Origin: Lonicera japonica
Taxonomy: Eukaryota > Streptophyta > Magnoliopsida > Dipsacales > Caprifoliaceae
DNA length: 64,000 nt
Direction: 5' to 3'
NCBI GenBank assembly: GCA_021464415.1
Contig: CM038467.1
Coordinates: 33,449,226 to 33,513,225, forward strand
Of this stretch, positions 34,261 through 45,991 are shown piece by piece; within the stretch, counting starts at the first letter, position 1, and each line of letters opens with the position of its first letter. The notes under the pieces are model-generated. The model had not been told where the DNA came from. It made no database searches and was given only the letters and a program-made list of their open reading frames with translations. The position numbers and the translations under genes were made by a program.

Positions 34261-35802
34261 CGCGTGTATGTGTATGTGTATGTGTATACACGCGTCTGTC
34301 TAGCAAATGAAGTGTATATATTTTAGGGATTTAGTAATATTCGAATTTCACTAATATTTTAGGGAAGTGTATATAATTTCTATCTCTATCTCGCTATGTA
34401 TTATTCGATAGACCAGTGGTTTCTGTTGGGGGCAAAGGAGGGTTGGTTTTAATGTTGTAATGAAATGAATTCTGGAGTGGTGCAACCATTATGCTAGGGA
34501 AGCATGTTGAACTTAGCATCCTTAAAGCAGCAGACCCATGGTTTAATTTCAGTAATGAGGCAAACACGTCTCTTTTATGATTAATATATGTTCAATTTTT
34601 GGGTCTAGAGGATCAAACTTTTACGTATGAACTCTGATGATCAAAGTATTTCTATGGATCAATAGCCAAGCAATTTGATCAGTCAGGTGAATCTTTCTCT
34701 CTAAATTTTTGTTATCTTAATTTGTTTAAATTATTTTTCAACTAATTACACCAATTTGTCATGGTTAAGGATGAACTAATTACACCAATTGCTTCCAGTT
34801 TTGTTATTTGAGCATTTGAGGTCATATACAATAAAGCTACCATATTACATGTCCTCTTAGGTGTAACAGTGTGTATCGAAATTCAAAATCCGGTTACTCT
34901 TTTTTTTTTCTTCTTTGTTGTTGTTGTTGTTGTCAAATAAACCTCATCTAGAGGTGATCATGTTGTAATTGGCCTTGGATGAATTTTGTGAAACCATGAT
35001 TGGTTTGTAAAAGCAGGTACATAATTACTCAATTGCCAAAATTAATTAAAATATTTATCACTGAAATGCAGCACTTCTAGTTCTAATTTCAATCATTATA
35101 TTCTTGCACATCTTGACCCTTTTTATACATGAGGAAACACAAAAGCATAATGGTTATTGGTTTTGTTAATTGTACCTTTGGGCAAGTTGTAGATGTTACA
35201 ATTCCTCTCCAACGAACGAATACCCGTGCATGTGATGTAACTTCCGTATACGCAGATACCGTGAAAATGATTCTATCAAGGGGGAATTGAAATCCACATT
35301 TATATTTTCCGAGATCGCATTCTGGTAAAACCTTATAAGGAATAGTCACAGTCCGTTGAAATTTTGTGTTGAAGAGTAAATGTTGTATATTTGTATTATG
35401 TGTCTAACATTTTTTTCCCTAAACAATTAATGTATCTGCTACTCATTTTGGCAACCCCTGAATAAGTTACCAAATTTTCTGTTTCTTTTATTTCCCATTC
35501 GTTTTCCTATGGTGCTTTTTTCTACGCGATTAAATGTTTGAAAGGGACTTGTACTAGATGCATTTTGCATTTAACTTTTATACTAACTTGACTCATGCTG
35601 AGACTTTATACTAACTTAATTCATTGATCTTTTCTAGAAATTGAATTGGCAGTATTTCTTTGATTAAAATTAAAATGTAAGGTATATAAAAGTTCTACTG
35701 CATAGTGTATCTACTGTTGATAGATTCCTTTGTTTGACTTTGGTAATCTACTGTTGCATATTGCTGGTATTACAATGAAGGTGCAGGTGCTGTTGCTGTC
35801 TT
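34261..35802. other. Probable leader intron, with an unidentified minus-strand ORF
   Basis: Mostly AT-rich non-coding DNA with a (TTG)n run at about 34915-34932. The exception is 35089-35349 on the minus strand, an 86-codon frame of mixed composition described separately. Otherwise nothing is supported. Confidence 0.4.
35089..35349 (-). other. Unidentified ORF, possible captured gene fragment
   Basis: The 86-codon frame starting MTIPYKVLPECDLGKYK has a less AT-rich, protein-like composition (CGFQFPLDRIIFTVSAY, VFVRWRGIV), unlike the low-complexity frames around it. I do not recognise the family. CACTA elements are known to pick up host gene pieces, so capture is possible, but chance cannot be excluded. 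Confidence 0.2.
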
Positions 35803-35807
35803 AATAC

Positions 35808-35838
<31 letters not shown>

Positions 35839-36145
35839 TAAATTCTAATACTTATACTAATACTACTACTTAATACTAATACTTATATTTATTCTACTTA
35901 TTCTACTATTACTACTACTACTACTTATATTTATTCCACTACTTATACACTTACACTTACACTTATATTTATTCTACTTATTCTACTATTACTACTAGCT
36001 ACTACTTATAATTATATCACTACTTATACACTTACACTTATACTTATTCTACTACTACTACTACTAGAAAATTCTACTACTACTACTACTACACTACTAT
36101 TAGAAAATTCTACTACTACTACTACTACACTACTATTAGAAAATT

Positions 36146-36190
<45 letters not shown>

Positions 36191-36325
36191 AAAATTCTAC
36201 TACTACACTACTATTAGAAAATTCTACTACTACTACTTAAATTCTACTACTACTACTACTACTACTAAAAATTCTACTACTACTACACTACTATTAGAAA
36301 ATTCTACTACTACTATTAGAAAATT

Positions 36326-36376
<51 letters not shown>

Positions 36377-36409
36377 TTAGAAAATTCTACTACTACTACT
36401 ACTTAAATT

Positions 36410-36467
<58 letters not shown>

Positions 36468-36471
36468 AATT

Positions 36472-36522
<51 letters not shown>

Positions 36523-36527
36523 AAATT

Positions 36528-36578
<51 letters not shown>

Positions 36579-36736
36579 AAATTCTACTACTACTACTACT
36601 ACTACTACTACTTAAATTCTACTACTACTACTTAAATTCTACTACTACTACTACTACTACTACTTAAATTCTACTACTACTACTTAAATTCTACTACTAC
36701 TACTACTTAAATTCTACTACTACTACTACTTAAATT

Positions 36737-36796
<60 letters not shown>

Positions 36797-36815
36797 TATA
36801 TCTATTATACTTATT

Positions 36816-36908
<93 letters not shown>

Positions 36909-36941
36909 ATATCTATTATACTTATTCTACTACTACTACTA
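35803..36941. repeat. Large (TAC)n microsatellite array, about 1.1 kb
   Basis: Long runs of TAC/ACT are interrupted by repeated variant blocks such as TTAAATTCTAC, TATTAGAAAATTC and TATATCTATTATACTTATTC. The variant blocks are themselves repeated, so the array grew by higher-order duplication as well as slippage. It lies directly before the second CACTA gene. Confidence 0.97.
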
Positions 36942-36977
36942 TTTCTTTAATGTGTCTAATTATGCAGGTATTCGAAG

Positions 36978-38143
36978 ATGCCTCCTAAGACATCTAGGAG
37001 ACCGATGAGCAGGGGCCCGATGGATCAGCTGCGTCAAAGCGTTGCACAACGCTCAGCTGCTACAGCCTCTAGAGGAGCTTCCGATCATGAGGTTGCACCG
37101 CCACCTTTGGAGTTGCAGTTGATTACGGGTCAGGTTCCGTCTACCCAGCATTCATCTGCCACGAGCACCTTCACCACTGGGCGTTCGTTTCCTCGCAGCA
37201 TTCGCTGCAAGAGCGGAGGTGATTACATATCTTTTTCTTTTTTCTTTTCTGTTTTCTTCTACTAAAACTATATATATATAAATTATTTTGTATGTTCTAG
37301 TTTGTAGGTACTTCGACCTCCACATCCACCTCCACCCACACGAGAGGCATAGTAGTGGGTAAAAAGACTAGTGAAGAAGTGCGAAAGCATGGAAAGATTA
37401 AGCTCGAGTGGTCCGACGAGCTTAAATTGCCGTCATCTCAGGTGGTTCAGGCCCGTCTCATACGCGACATAGGCAGTGTCGTAAGGGGCAAAGTTCCAAT
37501 GGTGGCACATTCATATTGGGCTCTGCCTAGAGAGCATCTTCAGATTGTTTACAATCACATCTCGGTAAAGGCGACTAACTAATTTCTATTTTCTAGATAC
37601 TTGTTCAAATTTTCTGAATTCGACTTATATATGTTAATTTTGTTTTGTAGACCTACTATGACTTCAGCTACGAGAATATCGCCTTGTTCGAATACATCCA
37701 AAAAATGGCATCTTTGCGGTTCATTAATTGGATGTCGGAGTGCAAGGAGCACTTCAATACATACGGCACAGACGTTCCTGTAGAGTTTGTGGATCGTGTG
37801 GATGAGTGGACGTGGCTCATGGCACTCTGGTCCACCGAGGAGGCTAAGGTAATATCTTTGTATCACTGTCCTTCTACTACTACTACTACTACTACCCCCC
37901 TAAGTACTACTACTACTACCCTAAGTATTACTACTACTAGTAACTACTACTACTATTACTCCCCTAAGTATTACTACTACTACTACCCTAAGTACTACTA
38001 CTACTAGTAACTACTACTAATACTAATACTAGCACTATTATTATTATTAGTATCACTACTACTAGACTACTAAGTATTACTACTACGACCCTAAGTACTA
38101 CTACTACTAGTAACTACTACTACTACTACTACTACTACTTAAA

Positions 38144-38174
<31 letters not shown>

Positions 38175-38314
38175 TAAATAATAATACTACTACTTAAATA
38201 ATAATACTACTACTACTACTACTTAAATACTACTACTACTATTACTACTACTTAAATAATACTACTACTACTACTACTACTTAAATAATACTACTACTAC
38301 TACTACTACTTAAA

Positions 38315-38345
<31 letters not shown>

Positions 38346-38482
38346 TAAATAATAATAATAATAATACTACTACTACTACTTAAATACTACTACTACTACT
38401 ATTATTATTATACTATTACTACTACTACTTTTATTTTTATTATTGTTATTAGTACTACTACTACTTATACTATCGCTATTAT

Positions 38483-38520
<38 letters not shown>

Positions 38521-39464
38521 TTATTATTGTTATTAGTACTACTGCTACTTATACTATCGCTATTATTATTAGTACTACTACTACTACTACTACTTTTATT
38601 ATTGTTATTAGTACTACTACTACTTATACTATCGCTATTACTACACTACTACTTATACTATCGCTATTATTATTATTAGTAGTAGTACTAGTACTACTAC
38701 TACTACTGAGTTGTTTTTAAATGTTGCATTGTATTGCAGGCTCGTTCCGAGCAAATGAAGGCGGTTAGGGCATCTGACAAAAAGGTGAACCACAGTTCGG
38801 GTCCGGTCCCTTTCGCCTATCGAGCGAAGAAGCTGAAGGAATCTGGGGATATAGCCCCTATTCCCAATACTTGGGTGGAAGTATATAAAAAGAACGCTCC
38901 AGATGCAGCGGTAACAGTCTATTAATTGTTTGTTGCTTTATTATTATTTATTTATTGTTATTGAATTATAAATTAATTAATTATTATTTATAGGATGCTA
39001 TGACTGCCGCGGTTGCGACTTCCATCTCCTCTTTCGAAGCCTCGAATCCCACACCGCCGCCTGTGGAAGGCGGCTCAGACTCGACCCCTCCAGCACCAAT
39101 GACTCTCCCTATTGAGACACAGATTAATATTGTTCAGGGAGAGGTTGGTGTTCGGAGAGGGACGGTCATTCGCGGTCTGGGAATAGGGCACAGGAGGGAT
39201 CCACATTCAAAGGGTGGCGTACGGACGTCGAATCCGTCCGAGGTCGAGGAGCTCCGGTCCACCATGGCAAGAATGCAACAGGAACGAGAACAAGAGGCCG
39301 AAGAAATGCGACGATTCAAGGCCGAACAAGAACGAGCAAATGAAGAACAACGACGAAAGATGGAAGAACAACAACGAAAGATGGAAGATATGGAAGCTCG
39401 ACTCCGGCTACTTTTTGGAGGGAGTGCTTCCGGTGGCGAGAGTACTTCCCGCCAACAGCCATAA
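36978..39464 (+). CDS. Transposase_24 / TNPA-like protein of the CACTA element (five exons)
   Basis: Exons 36978-37218, 37308-37564, 37651-37848, 38740-38910 and 38994-39464 all join in frame with GT...AG introns and give 445 residues. The N-terminus is basic and Ser/Thr-rich. Residues about 90-290 resemble the plant Transposase_24 (Ptta/En/Spm) family: GKIKLEWSDELKLPSSQVV, then ALFEYIQKMASLRFINWMS, WTWLMALWSTEEAK, and ARSEQMKAVRASDKKVNHSS. Residues about 372-430 form a Glu/Arg-rich coiled coil (many EEQRRKMEEQ-like words). Such proteins accompany TNP2 in CACTA elements and are thought to bind the subterminal repeats. The third intron is almost entirely a trinucleotide repeat. The acceptor at 36966 (TATGCAG|GT) suggests a further non-coding upstream exon. 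Confidence 0.87.
37873..38707. repeat. (TAC)n/(TTA)n microsatellite filling intron 3
   Basis: About 835 of the 891 intron bases are ACT/TAC/TTA repeats, with TTAAATAATACTACTACT and TATACTATCGCTATTATT higher-order units. The composition matches the array at 35803-36941. Poly-Leu and poly-Tyr frames here are artefacts of the repeat. Confidence 0.97.
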
Positions 39465-39796
39465 GTAAACTTTTTGGTTCATTTTGAGACTGTATATTTT
39501 GAGACTTCAACAAATATTTAATTTTGTCCATCCCAAGTACTTTGAGACTTAATGTATATGTTGACAGTTTAATTATAATTTTGTGAATTGCATGATGTAG
39601 CTTTATGAATTGTAATTTTGTGAATTGCATGATGTAGCTTTATGAATTGTAATTTTGTGAATTTTGGTGTTTTGGAATTAGTTGTTTAGGATTACAGGTT
39701 ATTTTTGGTATAAATCTTGATAACAGATATATAAAATGCAGCTTTTACTGCATGGGTAATTGTAATTATAGCAATTCTGAAAAAATGGTCTTTTAC
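39465..39796 (+). other. 3' flank of the TNPA-like gene
   Basis: AT-rich. Contains a 48-bp direct repeat (TTTTGTGAATTGCATGATG at about 39580 and 39618) and no strict AATAAA. No gene seen. Confidence 0.5.
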
Positions 39797-40350
39797 TTAG
39801 GAGACGTACATTGGTCTATGTACGTCGCCTAAGAAGGCCCTGTGTCCCATCTTAAAAGACGCACATTGGTCAATGTACGTCTCTTAAGGGTACACTTAAG
39901 AGATGTACATTGACCAATGTACGTCTCCTAAAGGTATGACTTAAGAGACGTACATTCACTAATGTACGTTGCCTAAGTGTTCCTCTTAGGAGACGTACAC
40001 TGACCAATGTGCGTCTCATAAGTTTTAAGCTTAGGAGACGCACACTGACTAATGTGCGTCTTCTAAGTTGATCACTTAGGAGGCGTACACTGACCAATGT
40101 GCGTCTCCTAAGTGGTCACTTAGGAGACGCACATTATGTCCGTCGCTTAAGAGATACTTAGGAGACGTACATTATGTCCGTCGCTTAAGAGATACTTAGG
40201 GGACGAACCTATATTTGTACGTTGCCTAAGAGCTTAGGCGACGCAACTTAGGCGACGGCTCTTAGGAGACGGCTTGCTCGTCGCCTGAATCTTAGGAGAC
40301 GAACATACTTATCTTAGGAGACGGACAATGTGCGTCGCCTAAGAGCTTGT
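39797..40350. repeat. Right subterminal array of about 12 hairpins
   Basis: Palindromes of about 33-40 nt of the same family as on the left (CTTAGGAGACGTACATTG with its inverse) start near 39797, 39852, 39895, 39940, 39985, 40030, 40075, 40118, 40150, 40195, 40232 and 40290. Spacing is regular (about 45 bp) and here there is no long spacer. The unit at 40118 and 40150 is a recent exact duplication. Confidence 0.9.
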
Positions 40351-40361
40351 TGGGCCTAGTG

Positions 40362-40364
40362 GAT
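40362..40364. repeat. Right target-site duplication (GAT) of the CACTA element
   Basis: GAT directly after the terminal TAGTG, the partner of 28168-28170. The following TCATAGTGCTAACC matches unit 2 from 58233. Confidence 0.95.
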
Positions 40365-42596
40365 TCATAGTGCTAACCGGGGCCGTGCCTGCATGGTGCG
40401 ACCCTACTCAACTTGTGGGAAAGAAAAATATAGAAAAACCCTAAAATGGTCGAGGAGTATAGTGGTCCATGACCTATATTGTCATGGTTGTCGCTCTACT
40501 TCTAGACAAGGGTAGCTCGTTCCATAATTGACTTACGACCTCTTGGACCAATATTGTCACAGTTGTGAATAAATAATATTTGAGTATTTGAAAGTTCTGT
40601 TTTATCTTGTTTAAATTTTACCAAGTTGCAAATAGTTAGTTACCAAGATTTGATTATGTGTTAGAAAATGGGAAAAAAAAAATCCAAATTCTCCTAAAAC
40701 TTTTTTTCTGTGACTAACATGATTTGTGACCATGAGGATTACTTCATTTTGTCATTGAATAATTAAAACCGTGGCTAAGGAAAAATTGAGAATGTTATTG
40801 CATTTAACCATGACAAAGCCTAATTATTTTTATCATAGATATGAACTGTGACAATTATTTAATTAAAATATATTAATAATTCTAGTCTTCAAAATAATTT
40901 TTTGTTCATTCATAAGATGTCTTTAATTAAAAGAAAAATGAAATTCAGTATCCACCTAAAACAATTTTTGAATACATGACGAGTGCTACATGCTAACTGA
41001 TTTCAGAAACTAAAAGGAAAATGATTAGAGGGTGTGATTGTTATTAATATTATTTATATAAGTGTCTCTTGATGAGGCAATGTTTTTCATTTTACAATGC
41101 ATTTGACAACAAAGCTGGTCAACTAACCACATCCATTCAAAATGAGAGTTAAAGCTTAATTTACTGTCAAAAGTTTTGATACCCAAAATTAAAATAAGGG
41201 CTAAACTCCAAATAACCCACGAAAATTCCTACTTGCAATAACAACTTCTAACAAAATTATTAGTAATATTTTGTTTAGTTGTAGAGATTTTGAAAATCAG
41301 ACCTAGGGTTTCCCGTGCATGGCAATGAACAGGACAATGTGCTTACATGTCAGTACCCATATATTTCCATAGTTTATGGGAACATGCAAATACATGTCAC
41401 ACCTTACGAACAAATTTCTAACTATTTCCATTGTTTATGGAACAAATTATACATTGCGCGTGCTGTGTTTCTTGTTTAATTAAAAAATTAATTTTTATGC
41501 ACTAATTTAAAAATTAAAAGTGTATTTTGTCTCTTCCACCAGTGATTCGTCTGTTCCTTTTACTTAGCGCATTCGTTGATACTCGGGGTGTTGACACTAC
41601 AACAAACTGAACAACCCATGGCGAATGATTTCATAACAAGCTCATGGTGTTTTCATCGCGAAAATTTTCTAGGACGAAATAAATTTCGACACCAGTTTGT
41701 CATAAAAATAGAGTCGTCGCACAAGATATTTCATGACGAAAAAAATATTGTGTCACCTAAAGTTTGTAATACATTCCTGATCTATTATGGGTACTCAGTG
41801 TAAGTATATTATATGATCAATGCTATTATGTCAAAAGAAAAAAAATCTAAAAGTGCTTCCCAAAAGAAACTTTCAATTCACCAAATCACTATCATTCGCT
41901 ACTTTCTCTCTCAAACTCCAGTACGAACTATTAGTAAAATTTTAGTCAGAGGTTTTGAAGAATCAGATCACCTAGGCTTTCCCATACACGGTAATGAACA
42001 GAACAATGGAACAAAATATATATTGCCTGTGTTGTATTTTTCGTTTAACTAATTAATTAATTTGTGTGGCACTAATTTAAAAGTTAAAAGTGTTTTATTT
42101 CTTCCACTAGTGATTTATCAGTTCCTTATACTTATCGCACTTGTAAATATTCGAGGTATTGTGACACTACAACAAAATGAAGAATTCATGGCAAACAATT
42201 TCATCAAGAAATTAAATCATAGTTTTGGTCTCTTAATTGTTGCATTTTAATTCTTGTGTTAGCACTTAGCAGCTAAAATTTGGGAACGATAAAACCCTAG
42301 TTTTAAGAAGAGAATAAGTGGTGCAATTGTGTTTTAGAATCGATTCTCTGAAACGAAGGTAAGTGTGGATGATAATTAAATTGTTAATCATATATGTATG
42401 CAACCACCACCTTTAACGAACGTACATATAATCATTGAGAAATAGAAATTGGTATTGTAAACAAAAAAAAATATTATTATATCATTTTAACGCTATGCGG
42501 ACAAATAGTTACAAAAAATTAATATACCAGAAAAAATAATAATATAAGAATAATGCATCAGTTACTGATTGGTCATTATACAACTCATTTTTTTTA
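40365..42596. other. Shared non-coding tail of unit 1
   Basis: This matches 58233 to about 60470 in unit 2, with many indels. Two words CACTACAACAAA (about 41597 and 42168) resemble CACTA or similar transposon starts, and GACGAAA/TTTCGAC words lie between. Short frames (41576-41803, 41813-42052) are disrupted in unit 2, so no gene is supported. Confidence 0.5.
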
Positions 42597-43041
42597 GTAA
42601 ACAATCCAAATGATCACTAAACTTTTGATCTAATATTATTTTGACCATCAAACTTCAAAACGAACCACTTTGGTCATCCAACCTTGGAGTAAGTACCACT
42701 TTGACCACTCCATCCAATTTGGTTGTTAAATTTAATGTATTTCCATGGCACATGACTTCGTATAAAATCATTTTAGTCATATTGCAACAAAATGATCTTT
42801 TCTTCCGATAATTTCGCCAAAAAGAAACACAGTATATAAAACATAACAATATTTTCAGCAAACAGCGCAACTTAGGTTATTTTATAACAAAAATAATTAA
42901 AATATGCTTAAATGAAGTCATGTGCCTGCCGTTCAATTTAGCAGTCAAATTGAAAAGAATGACCAAAGTGCTACTCACTCCAAAATTGAATGGCCAAAGT
43001 GATATTAGATTAAAAGTTTAGTGGTTATCTGGGTTGTTTAC
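42597..43041. mobile_element. MITE with about 90-bp inverted ends, absent from unit 2
   Basis: The left end GTAAACAATCC and right end GGGTTGTTTAC are inverse. The arms continue with CACTAAACTTTTGATCTAAT and its inverse, then TTTGGTCATCCAACCTTGGAG and a partner. It is about 445 bp and non-coding. Unit 2 has only TTTTTTCTAATAAAAGATAG at the matching place (about 60464-60484), so it inserted after the duplication. The flanking target duplication is blurred by T runs. Confidence 0.8.
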
Positions 43042-43420
43042 TCTATTTTTTTAATAGAAGATGGATGGTGTTGGCAAAGGGTATATTAAGAATTTTGAAA
43101 AGATCAACAGAAAGACAAGTGATCTAACTAATCAAGTGATCTGACTTGCACAAACAGAAACGAAGTGGCTTAGACAAAAAAAAATTGTCGACAACCTCAA
43201 ACTAATCAATCGAATATTGATCTTTTCTTTGAAAACTTGCTTTCATTCTAGCTTTATCAATTCCCATAGAATACTTCATTGTCCTTTAAGTGATCTAACG
43301 AGATTTGACGCATGCATGCTCACTTGTATGAAAATTTGACAGTGATACTGTTTAAACTATAGCTCGTTGTTCAGACACTTTTAGATTTTAAATAAAAATA
43401 AGATATCGTACATATATACA
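43042..43420. other. End of unit 1 and junction to unit 2
   Basis: Non-coding. AGTGGCTTAGACAAAAA at about 43164-43180 corresponds to AGTGGTTTAG just before the LTR element at 60903, so it is the empty site for that retrotransposon. The tandem junction lies between there and 43421. Confidence 0.55.
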
Positions 43421-44029
43421 TGAAGAATTACTATATAGCATGGTTCAAAAGGCTACAACAAAATAATAGAAGATCAAAAATAGTGAAGAATTAATTATAA
43501 CATAACATATAATTTATGAGAAGTACTATCAATCATGTGATGATATAATATGTGATATTCTCGTAAAATTAAATCTTTAACTTGAACATTAATGTGACAC
43601 TGCTAGTGAATGACATATTTTCATACATATTTTGATAGTCAATAGTGAAGATATTTAAATAATGTGAGAAAATAATATAATATCATATATAGTATTTAAA
43701 CATAATATATACGCCACAATTGAAGTATCGATCATGTTTGAGCACAAAACTTATGTATGGTAAATATATCGCGTACATGGACGTACATATTACAATATAG
43801 TATAAGTTGAAGACATATTTAGAAAGTCTATAATGCAATACTGACCGTGATATTTAACAAATTTATCTGATCAAATGTTTGACAATTGTACTCTAGTGTT
43901 TTAATAGTTGTACATTAGATTAGTGAAATACAACTATTAAAACAAGAATTCAATTATCAAAACACACAATCAGCAAATATATTGATTAAATAATTTAGTC
44001 ACTCTAGCATTCTTATTCGACGCACATAC
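43421..44029. other. 3' flank of BAHD copy 2
   Basis: Non-coding, close match to 7095-7710 with scattered substitutions. Confidence 0.5.
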
Positions 44030-45167
44030 TCAAATTTCAAAATAATCATAAGTCAAGGGATGAAACACATGAGATGCCTTAGCCTCTAGTAGATCTAATT
44101 GCGATTTGAAAAGATGCATATAGACCACCCAGTCGCCATTTCCCAATGGGCTAGGCATTGGCATGATGTACCCCGCGTTACCACCCCATGGAAAATGGTA
44201 TGACCCCAAGGCCGGCGTACCCCAACCGAAGTCCACCTTTTCCACTGGAAATCGTTGCCCAGATGACACTACAATGGCTGGTCCCACCACATCCTGTAAA
44301 CCTTCACCGCTATATATCCTTGCCAGCATTGGCTCAGGTCGGTGAGCCTCCACCCAGTCTATAAGCCCCATGAAATGTTCCTTTGTCACCGCACCCTCTA
44401 AGAAATCATGGACCGAGTTTGCCACCATGTTCAATGGCATTTCCCTAAGCTCGTCAGATCTTTTTTCTCCAAATGGAATAGACAATACATTCCCAAAATA
44501 GACGGCAAAAGGATTATCTTTTGTATCATGATTTTCACTTAACTTGTCTCTCCCATCAACCACGATGCCCATTTTGCACGTCTTGTTGCTAGGCATGTTC
44601 TCGGCAACCATTTTCCACAAGAAGGCACTAAAGGCCTCGAGCTTACTCCTTTTGCATTTGTCATTGGTGGTCGCTAGTGATTGGAGTTGGCAGAGTTGCT
44701 TAGCCTTAATGTAGTAGATGCGGCTGAGGATGGATTCATTTCCATTACTGCAAGATGGCTTCAATGTTGAGATGGTGGCATAGAGGCTATCAATGGAGGA
44801 TAAGCAGTAGGAACCAGGGCGGCGAGGGTAAAGAAGTGACCGACGAAATGATGGCACTTGCGATAGTGGTTTTGATTGGGCAATCTCCGCCCAAGATACT
44901 AGAAACATGTTGGCTGAGTAAGCGTCGGCAACTCGGTGGTCAAACGTGCATGCCACCACCAATGCCCTACATTTTAACTCTGTGACCTGCAGGAACATAG
45001 TCGCTAGAAATATCACTTAAAATGTTAGATATTTAAGTTTAACTCTAGCTAGTCTTATATATGTGATTATGTTCCTTTAATTTGAGATTTAAGTTTAATA
45101 GTAAATTTGATTTTTCTCTCATTGTTTGAATTGGATATTCAATAAAATTTTAATATATATGTTAAAC

Positions 45168-45206
<39 letters not shown>

Positions 45207-45958
45207 ATATGCAGTTCTCGAAAGTATTAGCTTTACATTATCTTCCCCATGCAGCAGTATCTCCTAACTTTTCAGCAACCAATATCTATGAAATTGAGTC
45301 TCACCATAGTCAGTATCTCCATATATTATAATGCATATATTCACACTATCTTCTGCCTCACGGCACAATATTTCTAGTTATCACAAGGCATACACTACCA
45401 CATTTTTTCAAAAACAAAAAGTGAGGGACCGCCTTCTAAAAATTTCCAAACTCAAGAACAAAATCTTAAAAGTTCCAAAATGTTAGTTTAGATTAGCTAA
45501 TAATATATACAAAAAAAAAATTTATTTTAAAGTAATTGAAATCATTTTATGCACCCTTTTTTTATATATTTAACTATATAGCCTAAAATTCAATTAATTC
45601 AAGTACAATACAAAATTTCTTCTGTTAAAATACAATTAAAAAAAAACTTATATTTTATTGAAAAAAGTTCACAATTATTCAAGTGAAGATAACAAATATT
45701 TCATCGTAGTATAGTCAAATGACGTCTTAATTTAATTCATATAAGTAGTATATATTGCTGAAGAAACAAAGTTGGCAAGAAAACACCTGGGAGAATATTT
45801 TAATAAATAAATGATTACCATGTTCTAAAAAGTCTTACTTACACAAACCACTTGAGTAATAATTAATAACTAATTTTATATGTAGTTTAGAAGTGATGGG
45901 AAAAAGCAGGTGAAGGCTTCACACACAAAGGAATGGGATGGGTCAACTGCCTCTCAAC

Positions 45959-45991
<33 letters not shown>

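Larger units (their letters stand above)
28171..40361 (+). mobile_element. CACTA (En/Spm-type) DNA transposon, 12191 bp, two genes
   Basis: It begins CACTATGCCAGAAAAGG and ends GGGCCTAGTG, so both ends carry CACTA in inverted orientation; beyond the first five bases the inverted repeats match only partly. GAT flanks both sides, and unit 2 has the intact empty site GTATAGTGATTCATAG. Contents in order: left hairpin array (28187-29010), TATA box, TNP2-type transposase (29520-33085), AT-rich spacer, CT-rich leader, TAC microsatellite, Transposase_24/TNPA-like gene (36978-39464), right hairpin array (39797-40350). It inserted into unit 1 after the BAHD duplication. Whether it can still move is doubtful because of a stop codon in the transposase gene. 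Confidence 0.96.
7095..43420. repeat. Tandem duplication, unit 1 (BAHD copy 1 plus later insertions)
   Basis: From TGAAGAATTACT at 7095 the sequence can be followed base by base against 43421 onwards: BAHD gene, promoter, a long non-coding tail and the 40362-43170 segment. Large stretches in unit 1 have no counterpart in unit 2: the Helitron array (19876-27017), the CACTA element (28171-40361), the foldback element (14281-14633) and MITEs at 11937-12117 and 42597-43041. The junction between units lies between about 43174 and 43421. Confidence 0.85.

Noticed and set aside
38443..38679. Leucine-rich ORF that looks like a membrane protein
   Set aside because: It is the (TAC/ACT/TTA)n microsatellite in intron 3 read in one frame.
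39870..40097. Minus-strand ORF with a repeated VSVRLLS/RRRTL pattern
   Set aside because: It is a translation of the right subterminal hairpin array. The period of the protein repeat equals the hairpin spacing.
41576..42250. Short ORFs near CACTACAACAAA words, considered as a small transposon or gene
   Set aside because: The frames are broken in unit 2, and no inverted partner or target duplication for the CACTACAACAAA words could be found.
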